Assembly: GCA_022615275.1 (NCBI GenBank)
Contig: JAKEHA010000177.1
Coordinates: forward strand, 1-22,529
Origin: Candidatus Latescibacterota bacterium
GTDB taxonomy: Bacteria; Krumholzibacteriota; Krumholzibacteriia; WVZY01; JAKEHA01
Direction: 5' to 3'
Length of the DNA: 22,529 nucleotides
The notes beneath the pieces are model-generated. The model was given only the letters and a program-made list of their open reading frames with translations. It had not been told where the DNA came from and did not search any database. Both the position numbers and the translations under genes were made by a program. Below are positions 1-6,886 of the stretch, piece by piece. Numbering within the stretch: the first letter of the stretch is position 1; each line of letters begins with the position of its first letter.

Positions 1-1695
1 CTGTGGCGAAGCCAGCGGGGCTTGATCAACCCGCGGCTGGCGCGGCAGCTGCGCACGGTGAGCATCGGCGTTGCGGTCAGTGTTGCCTGCTACACCTTCG
101 CCAAGGTGTCGTTGATGCTCGGCTCGACGCCGGCGCGGACGCGCGTCGGCCTGGCACTCCTGAATCTCTCGTTGATCGCGAGCGGCGGCGCCATCGTGTA
201 CGCGGTGACGCGACAGCAATTCCTGGGCGTGCGGCACATCGTGCAGCGCGCGGCGCTCTACGGCGCCGTCGCGGTTTTGTTCGCGCTCATCTACCTGGTG
301 CTGGTGCGGCCGGTAACCACCTTCTTCGGCCAGTACAGCGGTGGCAGCCAGGACGTCTTCGAGACGGGCTTCGTGGTGCTGGTGGTGCTCGCGTTCCAGC
401 CCGCGCTGGAGCGCGCGGAAGCGCTGCTCGAACGCGTGCTCGCGCGCGGTCGCGGCGACCTCGCGCGCCGCTTCAAGCTCCTGGGCGACGCGGTCGCCGC
501 GTCCACCACCTTCGAAGCGCTCGAGGACGCGGTGGTGAAGGGGCTGCGCGACACGCTGGACGCGTCGGAAGTCCGCCTCGCGTTCGCGTACGCGCCCGAC
601 GACCCGCTTCCCTTGGCACTGGCCGACATCGGCGAGCCGGTGCGTCGCCGCGATCTCCTGCGCGTCGGCGAGACGCGCCCGGGCCGGTGGCGGCGGGGCG
701 GCAAGCGCAGCGCGGCGGCGCTCGAGCACGCCGCGCGAACCACGGTGGCGCCCGAGCTGGTGCCGGCGCGCGTCGACGTGCTGGTGCCGGTGGTGCAGGA
801 GCGGCGCTGTGTCGCCTACGTGGCGCTCGGCGAGAAGGTCTACGGTTTGACGTACGGCGCGGAGGAGTTGGGGCACCTCTCGCTGCTCTCCACGCAGATC
901 GGGTCGGCCATGCAGAACATCCGCTTGCTGGCCGAAAGTGTCGATCGCAAGGTGTTCGAGGAAGAGCTCAAGATCGCGCGCAAGATCCAAATGCAGATGC
1001 TGCCGGGCGAGCCGCCCGCGCTCGAGGGCTTCGAGCTCTTCGGCGTCACCGTGCCCAGCCGCCAGGTGGGCGGCGACTACTACGATTTCGTCGTGGTCGA
1101 CGGGCGCTATCTGGTGGTCGTGGTCGCGGACGTCTCGGGCAAGGGCATCCCGGCCTCGCTCTTGACCGCGACGCTGCAGGCCACCGTGCGCTCGAACGCG
1201 GACGCGCAAACCAACCCGGTCGGCATGATGAGCCGCTTGAATCGGCTCCTGTACCGGAACACGAGCGCGTCGGAGTTCGCGACCCTGTTCTACGTGGTCG
1301 TGGATCTGGAGACGGGCCGCGCGCGCTACGCCAACGCGGGGCACGACTTCCCGTTCGTCCTGGGCAACGGCGGCGCGCACGCGCTGGTCGAGAGCGGGAT
1401 CGTGCTCGGCTGCATCGACGAGTTCGAGTACCACGAGAATCACTTCGAGATCCCCGCCGACGGCGCGTTGGTCGTGTTCACCGACGGCGTCACCGACTCG
1501 GAATCGCGCGGGGGAGAAAACTACGGAGCCGGGCGCTTGCGCGCGGTGCTCGAGCGCTGCACCGGCGAATCGGCGCGCGAGATGTGCCGTCGCGTCATCG
1601 AGGACGTGCGCGCGTTCGGCGACGGCGAGAACCAGGACGACCTCACGCTGGTGGTCTTGAAGCGCTGCACGCGCGCGGAGGCGGCGGCGACGTGA
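1..1695 (+). CDS. Membrane-anchored PP2C/SpoIIE-type (RsbU-like) serine phosphatase, 5' end cut by window
   Basis: A signalling phosphatase expected to dephosphorylate a protein such as an anti-anti-sigma factor. Counting from the TTG at 22, the first 130 residues hold about four hydrophobic segments (near 13-35, 42-62, 77-95, 113-129). A GAF-like sensor region follows (about 150-305), then a linker with the phrase IARKIQMQMLPG typical of RsbU proteins, then the PP2C domain. Metal-binding motifs are intact: VGGDYYDF (D352), ADVSGKG (D370), FTDGVTDS (D488) and NQDDLTL (D539/D540). ANAGHDFP, another family signature, is at 437-443. The frame is open to base 1 and no ribosome site precedes the TTG at 22, so the true start is probably upstream and more membrane helices may be missing. 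Its stop overlaps the GTG of ruvX (GTGA), so the two are translationally coupled. The substrate cannot be told from sequence. Confidence 0.9.
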   Translation: MWRSQRGLINPRLARQLRTVSIGVAVSVACYTFAKVSLMLGSTPARTRVGLALLNLSLIASGGAIVYAVTRQQFLGVRHIVQRAALYGAVAVLFALIYLVLVRPVTTFFGQYSGGSQDVFETGFVVLVVLAFQPALERAEALLERVLARGRGDLARRFKLLGDAVAASTTFEALEDAVVKGLRDTLDASEVRLAFAYAPDDPLPLALADIGEPVRRRDLLRVGETRPGRWRRGGKRSAAALEHAARTTVAPELVPARVDVLVPVVQERRCVAYVALGEKVYGLTYGAEELGHLSLLSTQIGSAMQNIRLLAESVDRKVFEEELKIARKIQMQMLPGEPPALEGFELFGVTVPSRQVGGDYYDFVVVDGRYLVVVVADVSGKGIPASLLTATLQATVRSNADAQTNPVGMMSRLNRLLYRNTSASEFATLFYVVVDLETGRARYANAGHDFPFVLGNGGAHALVESGIVLGCIDEFEYHENHFEIPADGALVVFTDGVTDSESRGGENYGAGRLRAVLERCTGESAREMCRRVIEDVRAFGDGENQDDLTLVVLKRCTRAEAAAT

Positions 1696-2120
1696 GCGAC
1701 GAAACCGGGCGCATCCTCGCGGTGGATCCGGGCGAGCGGCGCGTCGGCCTCGCCATCAGCGATCCGTTGGGCATCACGGCCCAAGGCCTTCCCACCTTCG
1801 ACAAGAAGAAGGGCGACGTCTTCGCGCACTTGCGGGCGCTGGCGGCGCGCTACGACGTGGCGCTGGTCGTGGTGGGGCGGCCGCTGTCGCTCTCGGGGCG
1901 CGAGAGCGAGGCGTCGCGGCGCGCGGCCGAATTCGCGCGCGCCATCGGGGATGCACTCTCGGTCCCGGTCGAATCGTGGGACGAGCGCCTCTCGAGCGCG
2001 GAGGCGCAACGCGTGCTGGCCGGGACGCGCGCGGAAAAAGGCGCCGTCGACCGAGTCGCGGCGGTCCTGATCTTGCAGGGCTACCTCGACGCGCGGCGCG
2101 GCCGCGCGCCGGAACCATGA
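1692..2120 (+). CDS. ruvX: RuvX/YqgF-family Holliday junction resolvase-like nuclease
   Basis: A 142-residue RNase H-fold protein of the YqgF/RuvX family. The family is described as a putative Holliday junction resolvase and has also been linked to 16S rRNA 5'-end processing. It shows the family's usual order of motifs: an N-terminal strand ILAVDPGERRVGLAISDP with the first acidic residue, VVVGRP in the middle, WDERLSS with a conserved acid, and KGAVDRVAAVLILQGYL near the C-terminus with the last catalytic aspartate. The start is the GTG at 1692, which overlaps the phosphatase stop. The frame stays open far upstream, but that stretch is antisense-like, arginine-rich shadow translation of the phosphatase gene. 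Sixteen bases separate it from mltG, the usual neighbour of yqgF in many bacteria. Confidence 0.92.
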   Translation: MSDETGRILAVDPGERRVGLAISDPLGITAQGLPTFDKKKGDVFAHLRALAARYDVALVVVGRPLSLSGRESEASRRAAEFARAIGDALSVPVESWDERLSSAEAQRVLAGTRAEKGAVDRVAAVLILQGYLDARRGRAPEP

Positions 2121-2136
2121 CACAAGCGAGTCGGGC

Positions 2137-3165
2137 ATGGGAATGAAACGCATGATCGCGGGGTGCGCGCTCGCGGCGATCGTCGCGGGACTCGCCTTCG
2201 CCGCCTGGGTCACGAAGGACATCCAGGCCCGCGGGCCCGGGGAGGGCGAGCGCGTGCGCGTGGTCGTCGGCGAAGGCGCCGGCTTCGCGGTGGTACTGCG
2301 CGACCTCGAGGCGCGCGGTCTGGTGCGCCGCGCGTGGACGCTGAAGCTCTTCGCGCGGGTCACCGGCGAGGATCGCCGCGTGCGGCGCGGCACCTACGAG
2401 TTCGAAAAGGGCACGGCGCCGGTCGACATCCTGCGCGCGATGGTGCGCGGTGACGTGCTGGCGTTCCTGGTCACGGTGCCCGAGGGCTTCAACGTGTGGC
2501 AAGTCGCGGGCGCGTTCGATTCCGCCGGGGTCGATTCCGTCGCGTTGTTCGCGACCGTCACCGACGCGGAACTCGCTCGCGAGCTCGCAGTTCCGGGCCC
2601 GACGCTCGAAGGCTATCTCTTTCCCGACACCTATCGCGTTCCTTTCGGCAGCACGCCCCGAGAGGTCGCGGAGCACATGGTGGCGCGCGCGCACGACGCG
2701 TGGGACGACGACCACGAGCGCCGCACGCGCGAACTGGGCCTGTCGCGCCACCAGGTGGTCACGCTCGCGTCCATCGTGGAAGCGGAGGCGCGCGTCGCCG
2801 AGGAGCGCCCGACCATCGCCGCGGTCTACCACAATCGCTTAAAGAAGGGAATGCGGCTGGAGGCGGATCCGACGGTCGCGTACGCGATGGGCGGCTTCCG
2901 CGGGCGTTTGTTCTACAAGGACCTCGAGATCGATTCTCCGTACAACACCTATCGTCGCGCCGGGCTTCCGCCGGGGCCCATCTGCAACCCGGGCCGCGCG
3001 TCCATCGAGGCCGCACTCCATCCCGCCGAAGGGGTCGCCGCGCTCTACTTCGTCGCGCGCGGCGACGGGCGCCACGTCTTCTCGTCCAACTTGCGCGACC
3101 ACAACGCGGCGGTGCGCGACGCGCGCCGCAACAACGCGGCGCGCCGCTCGTCGAACGGGAAGTGA
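2137..3165 (+). CDS. mltG: Endolytic murein transglycosylase MltG (YceG-like)
   Basis: An inner-membrane lytic transglycosylase that cuts nascent glycan strands and leaves 1,6-anhydroMurNAc ends, thought to set glycan chain length. The 342-residue product has one N-terminal membrane helix (about 5-25), a LysM-like region (about 45-120) and the YceG catalytic domain. Key motifs are LEGYLFPDTYRVPFG, LASIVEAEA with catalytic-type Glu215, and a downstream block with NRLKKGMRLEADPTVAYA. Further on come YNTYRRAGLPPGPICNPG and the C-terminal YFVARGDGRHVFS. Length matches the family. ATG 2137 and ATG 2143 are both possible starts, and no strong ribosome site separates them. It probably shares a transcript with ruvX. 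Its anhydro products are the kind of sugar the operon at 12694-20776 consumes. Confidence 0.95.
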   Translation: MGMKRMIAGCALAAIVAGLAFAAWVTKDIQARGPGEGERVRVVVGEGAGFAVVLRDLEARGLVRRAWTLKLFARVTGEDRRVRRGTYEFEKGTAPVDILRAMVRGDVLAFLVTVPEGFNVWQVAGAFDSAGVDSVALFATVTDAELARELAVPGPTLEGYLFPDTYRVPFGSTPREVAEHMVARAHDAWDDDHERRTRELGLSRHQVVTLASIVEAEARVAEERPTIAAVYHNRLKKGMRLEADPTVAYAMGGFRGRLFYKDLEIDSPYNTYRRAGLPPGPICNPGRASIEAALHPAEGVAALYFVARGDGRHVFSSNLRDHNAAVRDARRNNAARRSSNGK

Positions 3166-3180
3166 GCGCGTCGCGTCGCC

Positions 3181-3209
3181 TTGACACCCCGGTGCCCCTA
3201 TGGTGTAGT
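3181..3209 (+). promoter_or_regulatory. Sigma70-type promoter for the small membrane protein at 3218
   Basis: A perfect TTGACA (3181-3186), a 17-base spacer and TGTAGT (3204-3209, four of six matches to TATAAT). The predicted start of transcription is about 3216-3217, which leaves one or two bases before the ATG at 3218. If correct, the mRNA is leaderless. The promoter might also contribute to tRNA-Val expression downstream. Confidence 0.6.
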
Positions 3210-3217
3210 ACACCGAT

Positions 3218-3403
3218 ATGCCGGCCAACCCGAGTCAAAGTCCCAGCCCCAAGGCGTCGCCGCACTTTCGCTGGAAGCTGTTCGCGGCCGGCCTGGTCGC
3301 GATCACCGCGGGTTACGTGCTGCTCGCCGCCAACGATATCACCGTCGCCCCGGTCCTGCTCGTGCTGGGGTACTGCATCCTGGTCCCGCTCGCGTTCCTC
3401 TAG
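3218..3403 (+). CDS. Small two-helix membrane protein of unknown function
   Basis: A 61-residue protein. The N-terminus is polar and rich in Pro, Ser and Lys (residues 1-18). Two hydrophobic helices follow: about 20-38 (KLFAAGLVAITAGYVLLA) and about 43-61 (VAPVLLVLGYCILVPLAFL), the second running to the C-terminus. It resembles the small DUF3098-like membrane proteins seen in FCB bacteria, but I cannot assign it firmly. Support for a real gene is the strong promoter placed directly before the ATG and a composition typical of a membrane protein rather than of arginine-rich shadow frames. There is no Shine-Dalgarno sequence. It lies alone between mltG and tRNA-Val. Confidence 0.72.
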   Translation: MPANPSQSPSPKASPHFRWKLFAAGLVAITAGYVLLAANDITVAPVLLVLGYCILVPLAFL

Positions 3404-3447
3404 GCGCCCCTGTGGATGCGCCCGGGCGGCCGGGCACCGCACTCGTC

Positions 3448-3523
3448 GGGCGAATAGCTCAGTTGGTAGAGCGTCTGCCTTACACGCAGAAGGTCACAGG
3501 TTCGAGCCCTGTTTCGCCCACCA
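3448..3523 (+). tRNA. tRNA-Val (anticodon TAC)
   Basis: A complete cloverleaf of 76 bases. Acceptor arm GGGCGAA (3448-3454) pairs with TTCGCCC (3513-3519), followed by discriminator A and an encoded CCA (3521-3523). The D arm is GCTC/GAGC around AGTTGGTA. The anticodon stem TCTGC/GCAGA encloses loop CTTACAC with TAC at 3481-3483. The T arm contains GGTTCGAGCC-like sequence. No clear terminator follows, only a weak pyrimidine-rich stretch. Confidence 0.97.
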
Positions 3524-3571
3524 CGTTCTTCTTCCCTAACTAAAGCCGAAAAAACGACTTAATGAGGCGCC

Positions 3572-3595
3572 GGGGGACCGGGCGGGGGCAGGGGG
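3572..3595 (+). other. G-quadruplex-forming motif
   Basis: Four guanine runs of lengths 5, 3, 5 and 5 are separated by loops of 3, 1 and 2 bases, all on the plus strand. This fits the canonical G3+N1-7 rule. It lies about 64 bases upstream of the -35 element at 3659. Confidence 0.6.
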
Positions 3596-3658
3596 TAGAA
3601 GTGGGTACGGGAGGCCCCTTCTTCACGCGAACTTCGCATACGGACGCAAAATAGTGCG

Positions 3659-3688
3659 TTGACACGGCTTTTCGTTCCGTGGTAGAAT
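3659..3688 (+). promoter_or_regulatory. Strong sigma70-type promoter of the exported-protein block
   Basis: A perfect TTGACA (3659-3664), an 18-base spacer and TAGAAT (3683-3688, five of six matches). Transcription should begin near 3695, giving a leader of about 120 bases before the ATG at 3816. This is the best-matching promoter in the window, which suggests high expression of the secreted proteins downstream. Confidence 0.72.
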
Positions 3689-3815
3689 TTTGCCCGGTCG
3701 AGTAAGGTGTCGAGTATTACAACGGTGGAGGGAGGTGGGCCGTCGGAGGTATTACGCCGTCGGCAGGCTTCTCGTCAATGGGCCATAACCACAACCACTT
3801 TTTGGAGGTGTAGGA

Positions 3816-4469
3816 ATGTTGAAAGGAAAGTTCGCTGTGCTCTCGCTTGCTGCCGCAGCTTTGCTTTGCTTGCAGCTGGCGAGCGTCGATACCGTGAACA
3901 GCGGCGTCGTCGATCCGTGTAATTCGTCGGCGACATCGGCGGGCACGTATCCTGCGGATCCTGCAGACGTCATCTTTGCGTGTCCGCAAAGCGATGGCGA
4001 TGCATTTTCGCCCAACTTCACGATCAGCGTGACGGTTCACGACAACGTCAACGCCCCGGTTCCGGGAGTTCCGGCGGCTGACGTTTGGCTCATCGGTTGT
4101 AACGATCTGTTGGCTCTGTGCGGCGGCAGCGGCGCGATCAGCGCCTCGGCGGCCACGGACGTCAACGGTATGACCACGATCACGGGCGACCTGTCGGCTG
4201 GTGGTTGTGACACCGGCGTGCGCGTCGTCGTCCAGGGCGTCGTCATCGGTGCGGGCGTTTGCGCCGATCCGTGCGTCGCGATTGCGGTTCGTTCGGCCGA
4301 TATCAACGGCAGCCTGACGGTCGACTTGGGCGATTTCGCGTTGTTCGGTGCCGGTTACACGTCGCCGCCGAAGCCCTATGACGCGTGTCTCGACTTCGTG
4401 ACGTCGTTTGGCGCCGTCGACCTGGGTGACTTCGCGAAGTTCGGCTCGCACTACAATCACACGTGCTAG
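3816..4469 (+). CDS. Secreted protein with two dockerin-like repeats (paralogue of 7544-8176)
   Basis: A 217-residue exported protein. It has a signal peptide (about residues 1-23, hydrophobic core VLSLAAAALLCLQLA) and a cysteine-containing beta-rich domain (about 30-155), possibly Ig-like, with phrases such as FACPQSDGD, VPGVPAADVWLIGCND and GVRVVVQGV. Two dockerin-type EF-hand-like repeats follow: DINGSLTVDLGDFALFGAGY from 162 and VDLGDFAKFGSHY from 201. The chain ends HYNHTC, with a free-looking terminal Cys. Dockerins normally bind calcium and dock to cohesins; that role here is inferred. The ribosome site GGAGGTG is five bases before the ATG. It heads a block of small exported proteins and is closely related to the opposite-strand gene at 7544-8176. 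Function is otherwise unknown. Confidence 0.85.
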   Translation: MLKGKFAVLSLAAAALLCLQLASVDTVNSGVVDPCNSSATSAGTYPADPADVIFACPQSDGDAFSPNFTISVTVHDNVNAPVPGVPAADVWLIGCNDLLALCGGSGAISASAATDVNGMTTITGDLSAGGCDTGVRVVVQGVVIGAGVCADPCVAIAVRSADINGSLTVDLGDFALFGAGYTSPPKPYDACLDFVTSFGAVDLGDFAKFGSHYNHTC

Positions 4470-4542
4470 CACAGTAGCGGCGTAAGTGACTCCTAAATTG
4501 TTTGCGACCGTGACTTTGCAGTAGAAAAAGGAGTTTGTCGCT

Positions 4543-5136
4543 ATGAAGAGAGCTCTAGCAGGGGTGCTTGCAATCGCGTTCGTCGGCCTCTTGGCCGCCG
4601 GTGCGACGGCGCAGGTACCTTTCTTCCAGGTGTACTTTGACGACGACAGTAATGGTAGCTACGGAGAGACTCAGGCCCCGAACTGTGGAGTTGTAAACGA
4701 CTTCCAGAGCCTGTATCTCGTCGCCTCGAACTTCAACATGTTCGTGTCGGCCGTGGACTACCAGGTCGATCTTCCGCCTGCGTTGTTCTTCCTGTCGGAT
4801 GCGCTGCCGACTGTTCCCGGGGGATCGTTGTCCCTCGGGGCCACGCCGGCTACCATCTCCACCGAAGGTCTGGCCATCTCGTACGGCCTGCCTCGTAGTG
4901 GCTTCTCGCCGATGCTTCTCACCACCATGACGACCGTCTGGACGGGCGCGTGCGATTGCGCGACCGGCCCTGGACCGATCATCGTGAACGGATGGCCCGG
5001 CAAGACCAGCCCGACGGGTATTCGGTGGGGTGACTTCGTGGAGGTCGGCGCCGTCGGTATGACGTCGCTGGTCTGCCCGGGTCCGGTGTCGACAACGGAG
5101 ACGACGTGGGGCGGCGTCAAGGCGCTGTACCGGTAG
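4543..5136 (+). CDS. Exported protein with C-terminal TWGGVKALYR tag, distinct body
   Basis: A 197-residue protein with a signal peptide (residues 1-24, likely cut after ATAQ) and a mature part predicted to be beta-rich. The body is not obviously related to the three tagged proteins downstream, beyond a loose pattern of an early Cys followed by alternating hydrophobic strands (SLYLVASNF, SAVDYQVDLPP). Even so, the last eleven residues are TTWGGVKALYR, identical to two of them. The AAAGGAG ribosome site (4527-4533) is well placed. The gap from the dockerin-like gene is 73 bases with no terminator, so they probably share a transcript. No enzyme motif is visible. The tag looks modular, as a sorting or anchoring signal would be, but this is inference. 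Confidence 0.83.
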   Translation: MKRALAGVLAIAFVGLLAAGATAQVPFFQVYFDDDSNGSYGETQAPNCGVVNDFQSLYLVASNFNMFVSAVDYQVDLPPALFFLSDALPTVPGGSLSLGATPATISTEGLAISYGLPRSGFSPMLLTTMTTVWTGACDCATGPGPIIVNGWPGKTSPTGIRWGDFVEVGAVGMTSLVCPGPVSTTETTWGGVKALYR

Positions 5137-5160
5137 TAGTAGTTTGAACGTGGTTGAGTG

Positions 5161-5222
5161 GGCTGGATGAACCACGAGTTATCGGGTTCATCCACGACAC
5201 GCGAACAGCGGTTCATCCAGCC
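5161..5222 (+). repeat. Inverted repeat with a third half-site: two mutually exclusive hairpins
   Basis: GGCTGGATGAACC (5161-5173) is the exact reverse complement of GGTTCATCCAGCC (5210-5222). A third copy of the core, GGTTCATCCA, lies between them at 5185-5194. The left arm can therefore pair with either the near or the far right arm. The element sits in the gap between two tagged-protein genes, just upstream of the ribosome site at 5251-5256. A pyrimidine-rich but not T-only tail follows. Confidence 0.7.
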
Positions 5223-5265
5223 TTCGTTCTTAAACTTTGCTCCAGTCCTGAAGGAGAAAATCGTA

Positions 5266-5832
5266 ATGAAAAAGGTTCTAATGATGGCGCTGGCCCTGAC
5301 GATGTGTGCGGGCGCCGCGTCGGCTGATCACTTCGGTCTGTACTCGGATGTCGCGGGCACGAGCTGCGTTCTCGCGGCGCCTCCGGTCGGGCCTCCGGGC
5401 TTCGGCGTGTACGTCGTGCACAAGTTCAACGCCGGTGCCGGTGCCGCGCAGTTCAGGGTCACCGACACGACGGGCTTCTTCGCGACCACCCAGTCGACGA
5501 TCGCCGGGCTCGCGCTCGGAACCTGGAACGACGACTGGTCGATCGCGTACGGTGCGGCCTGCTTGCAGGATGACCTGAATATCGCCACCCTGAACTTCCT
5601 GTACTTCGGCGGCCCACTCGCGTGTAACACCAACCTGGCCATCGATCCGGCTCCGACCTCGCCGATCCCGGGCGCGATTTCGCTCGTGGACTGCGGCGGC
5701 GGCTTCAAGGCGGCCACCGGCGGCCGTATGTACTTCGGTGTGACGGGCGACTCGTGCGTCGACCCGACCGGTTGCGATCCCCTCGGTGTTGCCGAGACCA
5801 CATGGGGCGGCGTCAAGGCTCTCTATCGCTAG
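5266..5832 (+). CDS. Exported TWGGVKALYR-tagged protein, family member 1
   Basis: A 188-residue protein of unknown function. The start is the ATG at 5266, chosen because AAGGAG (5251-5256) sits nine bases upstream and a clean signal peptide follows (residues 1-20, cut after ASA). The frame continues upstream to 5158, but that part would cover the inverted repeat. The mature protein opens with YSDVAGTSC and continues with VYVVHKFNAGAGAAQF, TTGFFAT, GAACLQDD and PAPTSPIPGAISLVDC. It has several conserved cysteines suggestive of disulfides and a beta-sandwich. It ends ETTWGGVKALYR. By eye roughly two thirds of its residues match the next protein (5941-6504), and it is clearly but more distantly related to 6887-7438. 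Confidence 0.85.
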   Translation: MKKVLMMALALTMCAGAASADHFGLYSDVAGTSCVLAAPPVGPPGFGVYVVHKFNAGAGAAQFRVTDTTGFFATTQSTIAGLALGTWNDDWSIAYGAACLQDDLNIATLNFLYFGGPLACNTNLAIDPAPTSPIPGAISLVDCGGGFKAATGGRMYFGVTGDSCVDPTGCDPLGVAETTWGGVKALYR

Positions 5833-5864
5833 TCTAGGTTAGAGACCGAGACACAGTTTCCAAA

Positions 5865-5910
5865 GGACGCGCCCGGGTTGGCACAAGCGACTCGGGCGCG
5901 TTCTCTTTCG
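5865..5910 (+). terminator. Probable intrinsic terminator
   Basis: A GC-rich 14-base-pair stem (5865-5878 with 5890-5903, two G-T wobbles) has an 11-base loop and is followed by TCTTTCG, giving a moderately T-rich tail. It lies 32 bases after the tagged-protein stop and before the ribosome site of the next gene. It may reduce rather than block read-through, because no separate promoter is evident for the next gene. Confidence 0.6.
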
Positions 5911-5940
5911 CGGTTGGCTCAACTCGAAGGAGGCGCATCC

Positions 5941-6504
5941 ATGAAGCGCATGCTACTCGTTCTCGCTGCGACTCTCTCGGCCGCGTCCAGCGTGCACGCC
6001 GACGACATCGCCGCCTACGCCGATATCAGCGGTACCTCCTGCGCATTCACCAATGTCCCCGCGGGACCTCCCGGCTTCTCCGTCTACGTGATCCACAAGT
6101 TCAACGCGGGAGCCGGTGCCGCGCAGTTCAAGTTCAACGACACGACGGGCTTCTTCGCGACCAGCCAGACCACCATTGCCGGGCTAGCGCTTGGTACGTG
6201 GAACGTCGACTGGGCGATCGCGTACGGTGCAGCGTGCTTGCAGGGTGACCTGATTATCGCCACCTTGAACTTCTTGTACTTCGGCGGCGCGCTCTCGTGT
6301 GCGAACAACCTCGAGACCGACTTCGCGCCCACCAGCCCCATTCCGGGCGCGATCGCACTCGTCAACTGCGATGGTGACTTCGAGTCCGCCACGGGGGGAG
6401 TGTTGAACTTCGGTCCCGGCTCCGACACCTGCGACACCGCGTTCTGCGGCGTCAACCCGGTGGAAGAGAAGACGTGGGGTGGAGTCAAGGCTCTCTTTCG
6501 ATAG
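5941..6504 (+). CDS. Exported TWGGVKALFR-tagged protein, family member 2
   Basis: A 187-residue paralogue of the preceding gene. The start is the ATG at 5941, with GAAGGAGG (5926-5933) seven bases upstream and a signal peptide of about 20 residues ending VHA. The body shares long identical stretches with its neighbour: HKFNAGAGAAQF, TIAGLALGTWN, IAYGAACLQ, ATLNFLYFGG and PTSPIPGAI. Cysteine positions are mostly kept. The C-terminus is EKTWGGVKALFR, with two conservative changes from the other tags (T to K before TWGG, Y to F before the final R). The DNA here differs by synonymous changes, so the tag is held at protein level. A tandem duplication with the gene at 5266 is the simplest origin. 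Function is unknown. Confidence 0.85.
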   Translation: MKRMLLVLAATLSAASSVHADDIAAYADISGTSCAFTNVPAGPPGFSVYVIHKFNAGAGAAQFKFNDTTGFFATSQTTIAGLALGTWNVDWAIAYGAACLQGDLIIATLNFLYFGGALSCANNLETDFAPTSPIPGAIALVNCDGDFESATGGVLNFGPGSDTCDTAFCGVNPVEEKTWGGVKALFR

Positions 6505-6886
6505 ACCGCCGGCCTCGCTTGGTCCGCGTCTCTAGGCCCGAGTCGTGCAGTCGACCGACCAGAAACCCGCCAGTCTCGCCAAATGCGGCCATCGCCGGGG
6601 ACGCGTCGTCCGCACTTTGCCATGGGTAGGCTTCAGTTAGCCGTCCGACTCGGCGCGGCACATCCCTTGCAGATGGCAACCCCTTGAAAAATCTTGACAG
6701 TCCCGAGGACAGGGGAGGATATTCGGCTCGTCGAGGAGGAAGACGGGCCGAGCCCGACGGATTGCTCGAGATTCGTTTAGAAGAATGCGGCCGGCTAAGT
6801 GAGGTACCTTCGCCCCGAGGGCCGGCGTCGGAGCTCCGTGAGGAACGGTTTCATGGGGTTCACGGTACTGGCAAAGGAGCAAAATC
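6505..6886 (+). other. Intergenic region with promoter and long leader
   Basis: This is a 382-base stretch without a convincing gene. The first about 185 bases hold nothing I recognise. A promoter candidate lies at 6694-6723. The leader after it contains a short perfect hairpin (CGGGC-CGA-GCCCG near 6743) and a six-base-pair stem (6836-6841 with 6860-6865) just before the ribosome site AAAGGAG (6873-6879). The arginine-rich frames overlapping this stretch look like shadows. Confidence 0.55.
6694..6723 (+). promoter_or_regulatory. Sigma70-type promoter for the tagged gene at 6887
   Basis: A perfect TTGACA (6694-6699), an 18-base spacer and GATATT (6718-6723, four of six matches). The predicted start near 6730 gives a leader of about 155 bases. 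This suggests the fourth tagged gene can be transcribed independently of the earlier ones. Confidence 0.5.

Larger units (their letters stand above)
3524..3815 (+). other. Intergenic region: G-quadruplex motif, promoter and about 120-base leader
   Basis: This gene-free stretch lies between tRNA-Val and the first exported-protein gene. It holds a four-run G-tract motif (3572-3595), a promoter (3659-3688) and a leader of about 120 bases. The leader contains further short G runs near 3724-3740 and ends in a strong ribosome site GGAGGTG (3804-3810). I see no known riboswitch class and no convincing terminator for the tRNA. Confidence 0.6.

Noticed and set aside
3..1691. The long open frame continuing upstream of RuvX, suggesting a large fusion protein
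   Set aside because: The upstream part is an arginine- and glycine-rich shadow of the phosphatase gene. RuvX starts at GTG 1692, where its conserved N-terminus begins.
3696..3815. Riboswitch in the leader of the first exported gene
   Set aside because: G-rich short runs and the long leader were suggestive, but no known aptamer consensus or clear terminator/antiterminator pairing could be drawn.
5158..5265. Longer start for the tagged protein at 5266
   Set aside because: It would bury the signal peptide behind 36 residues and code across the inverted repeat; the ATG at 5266 has a proper ribosome site.
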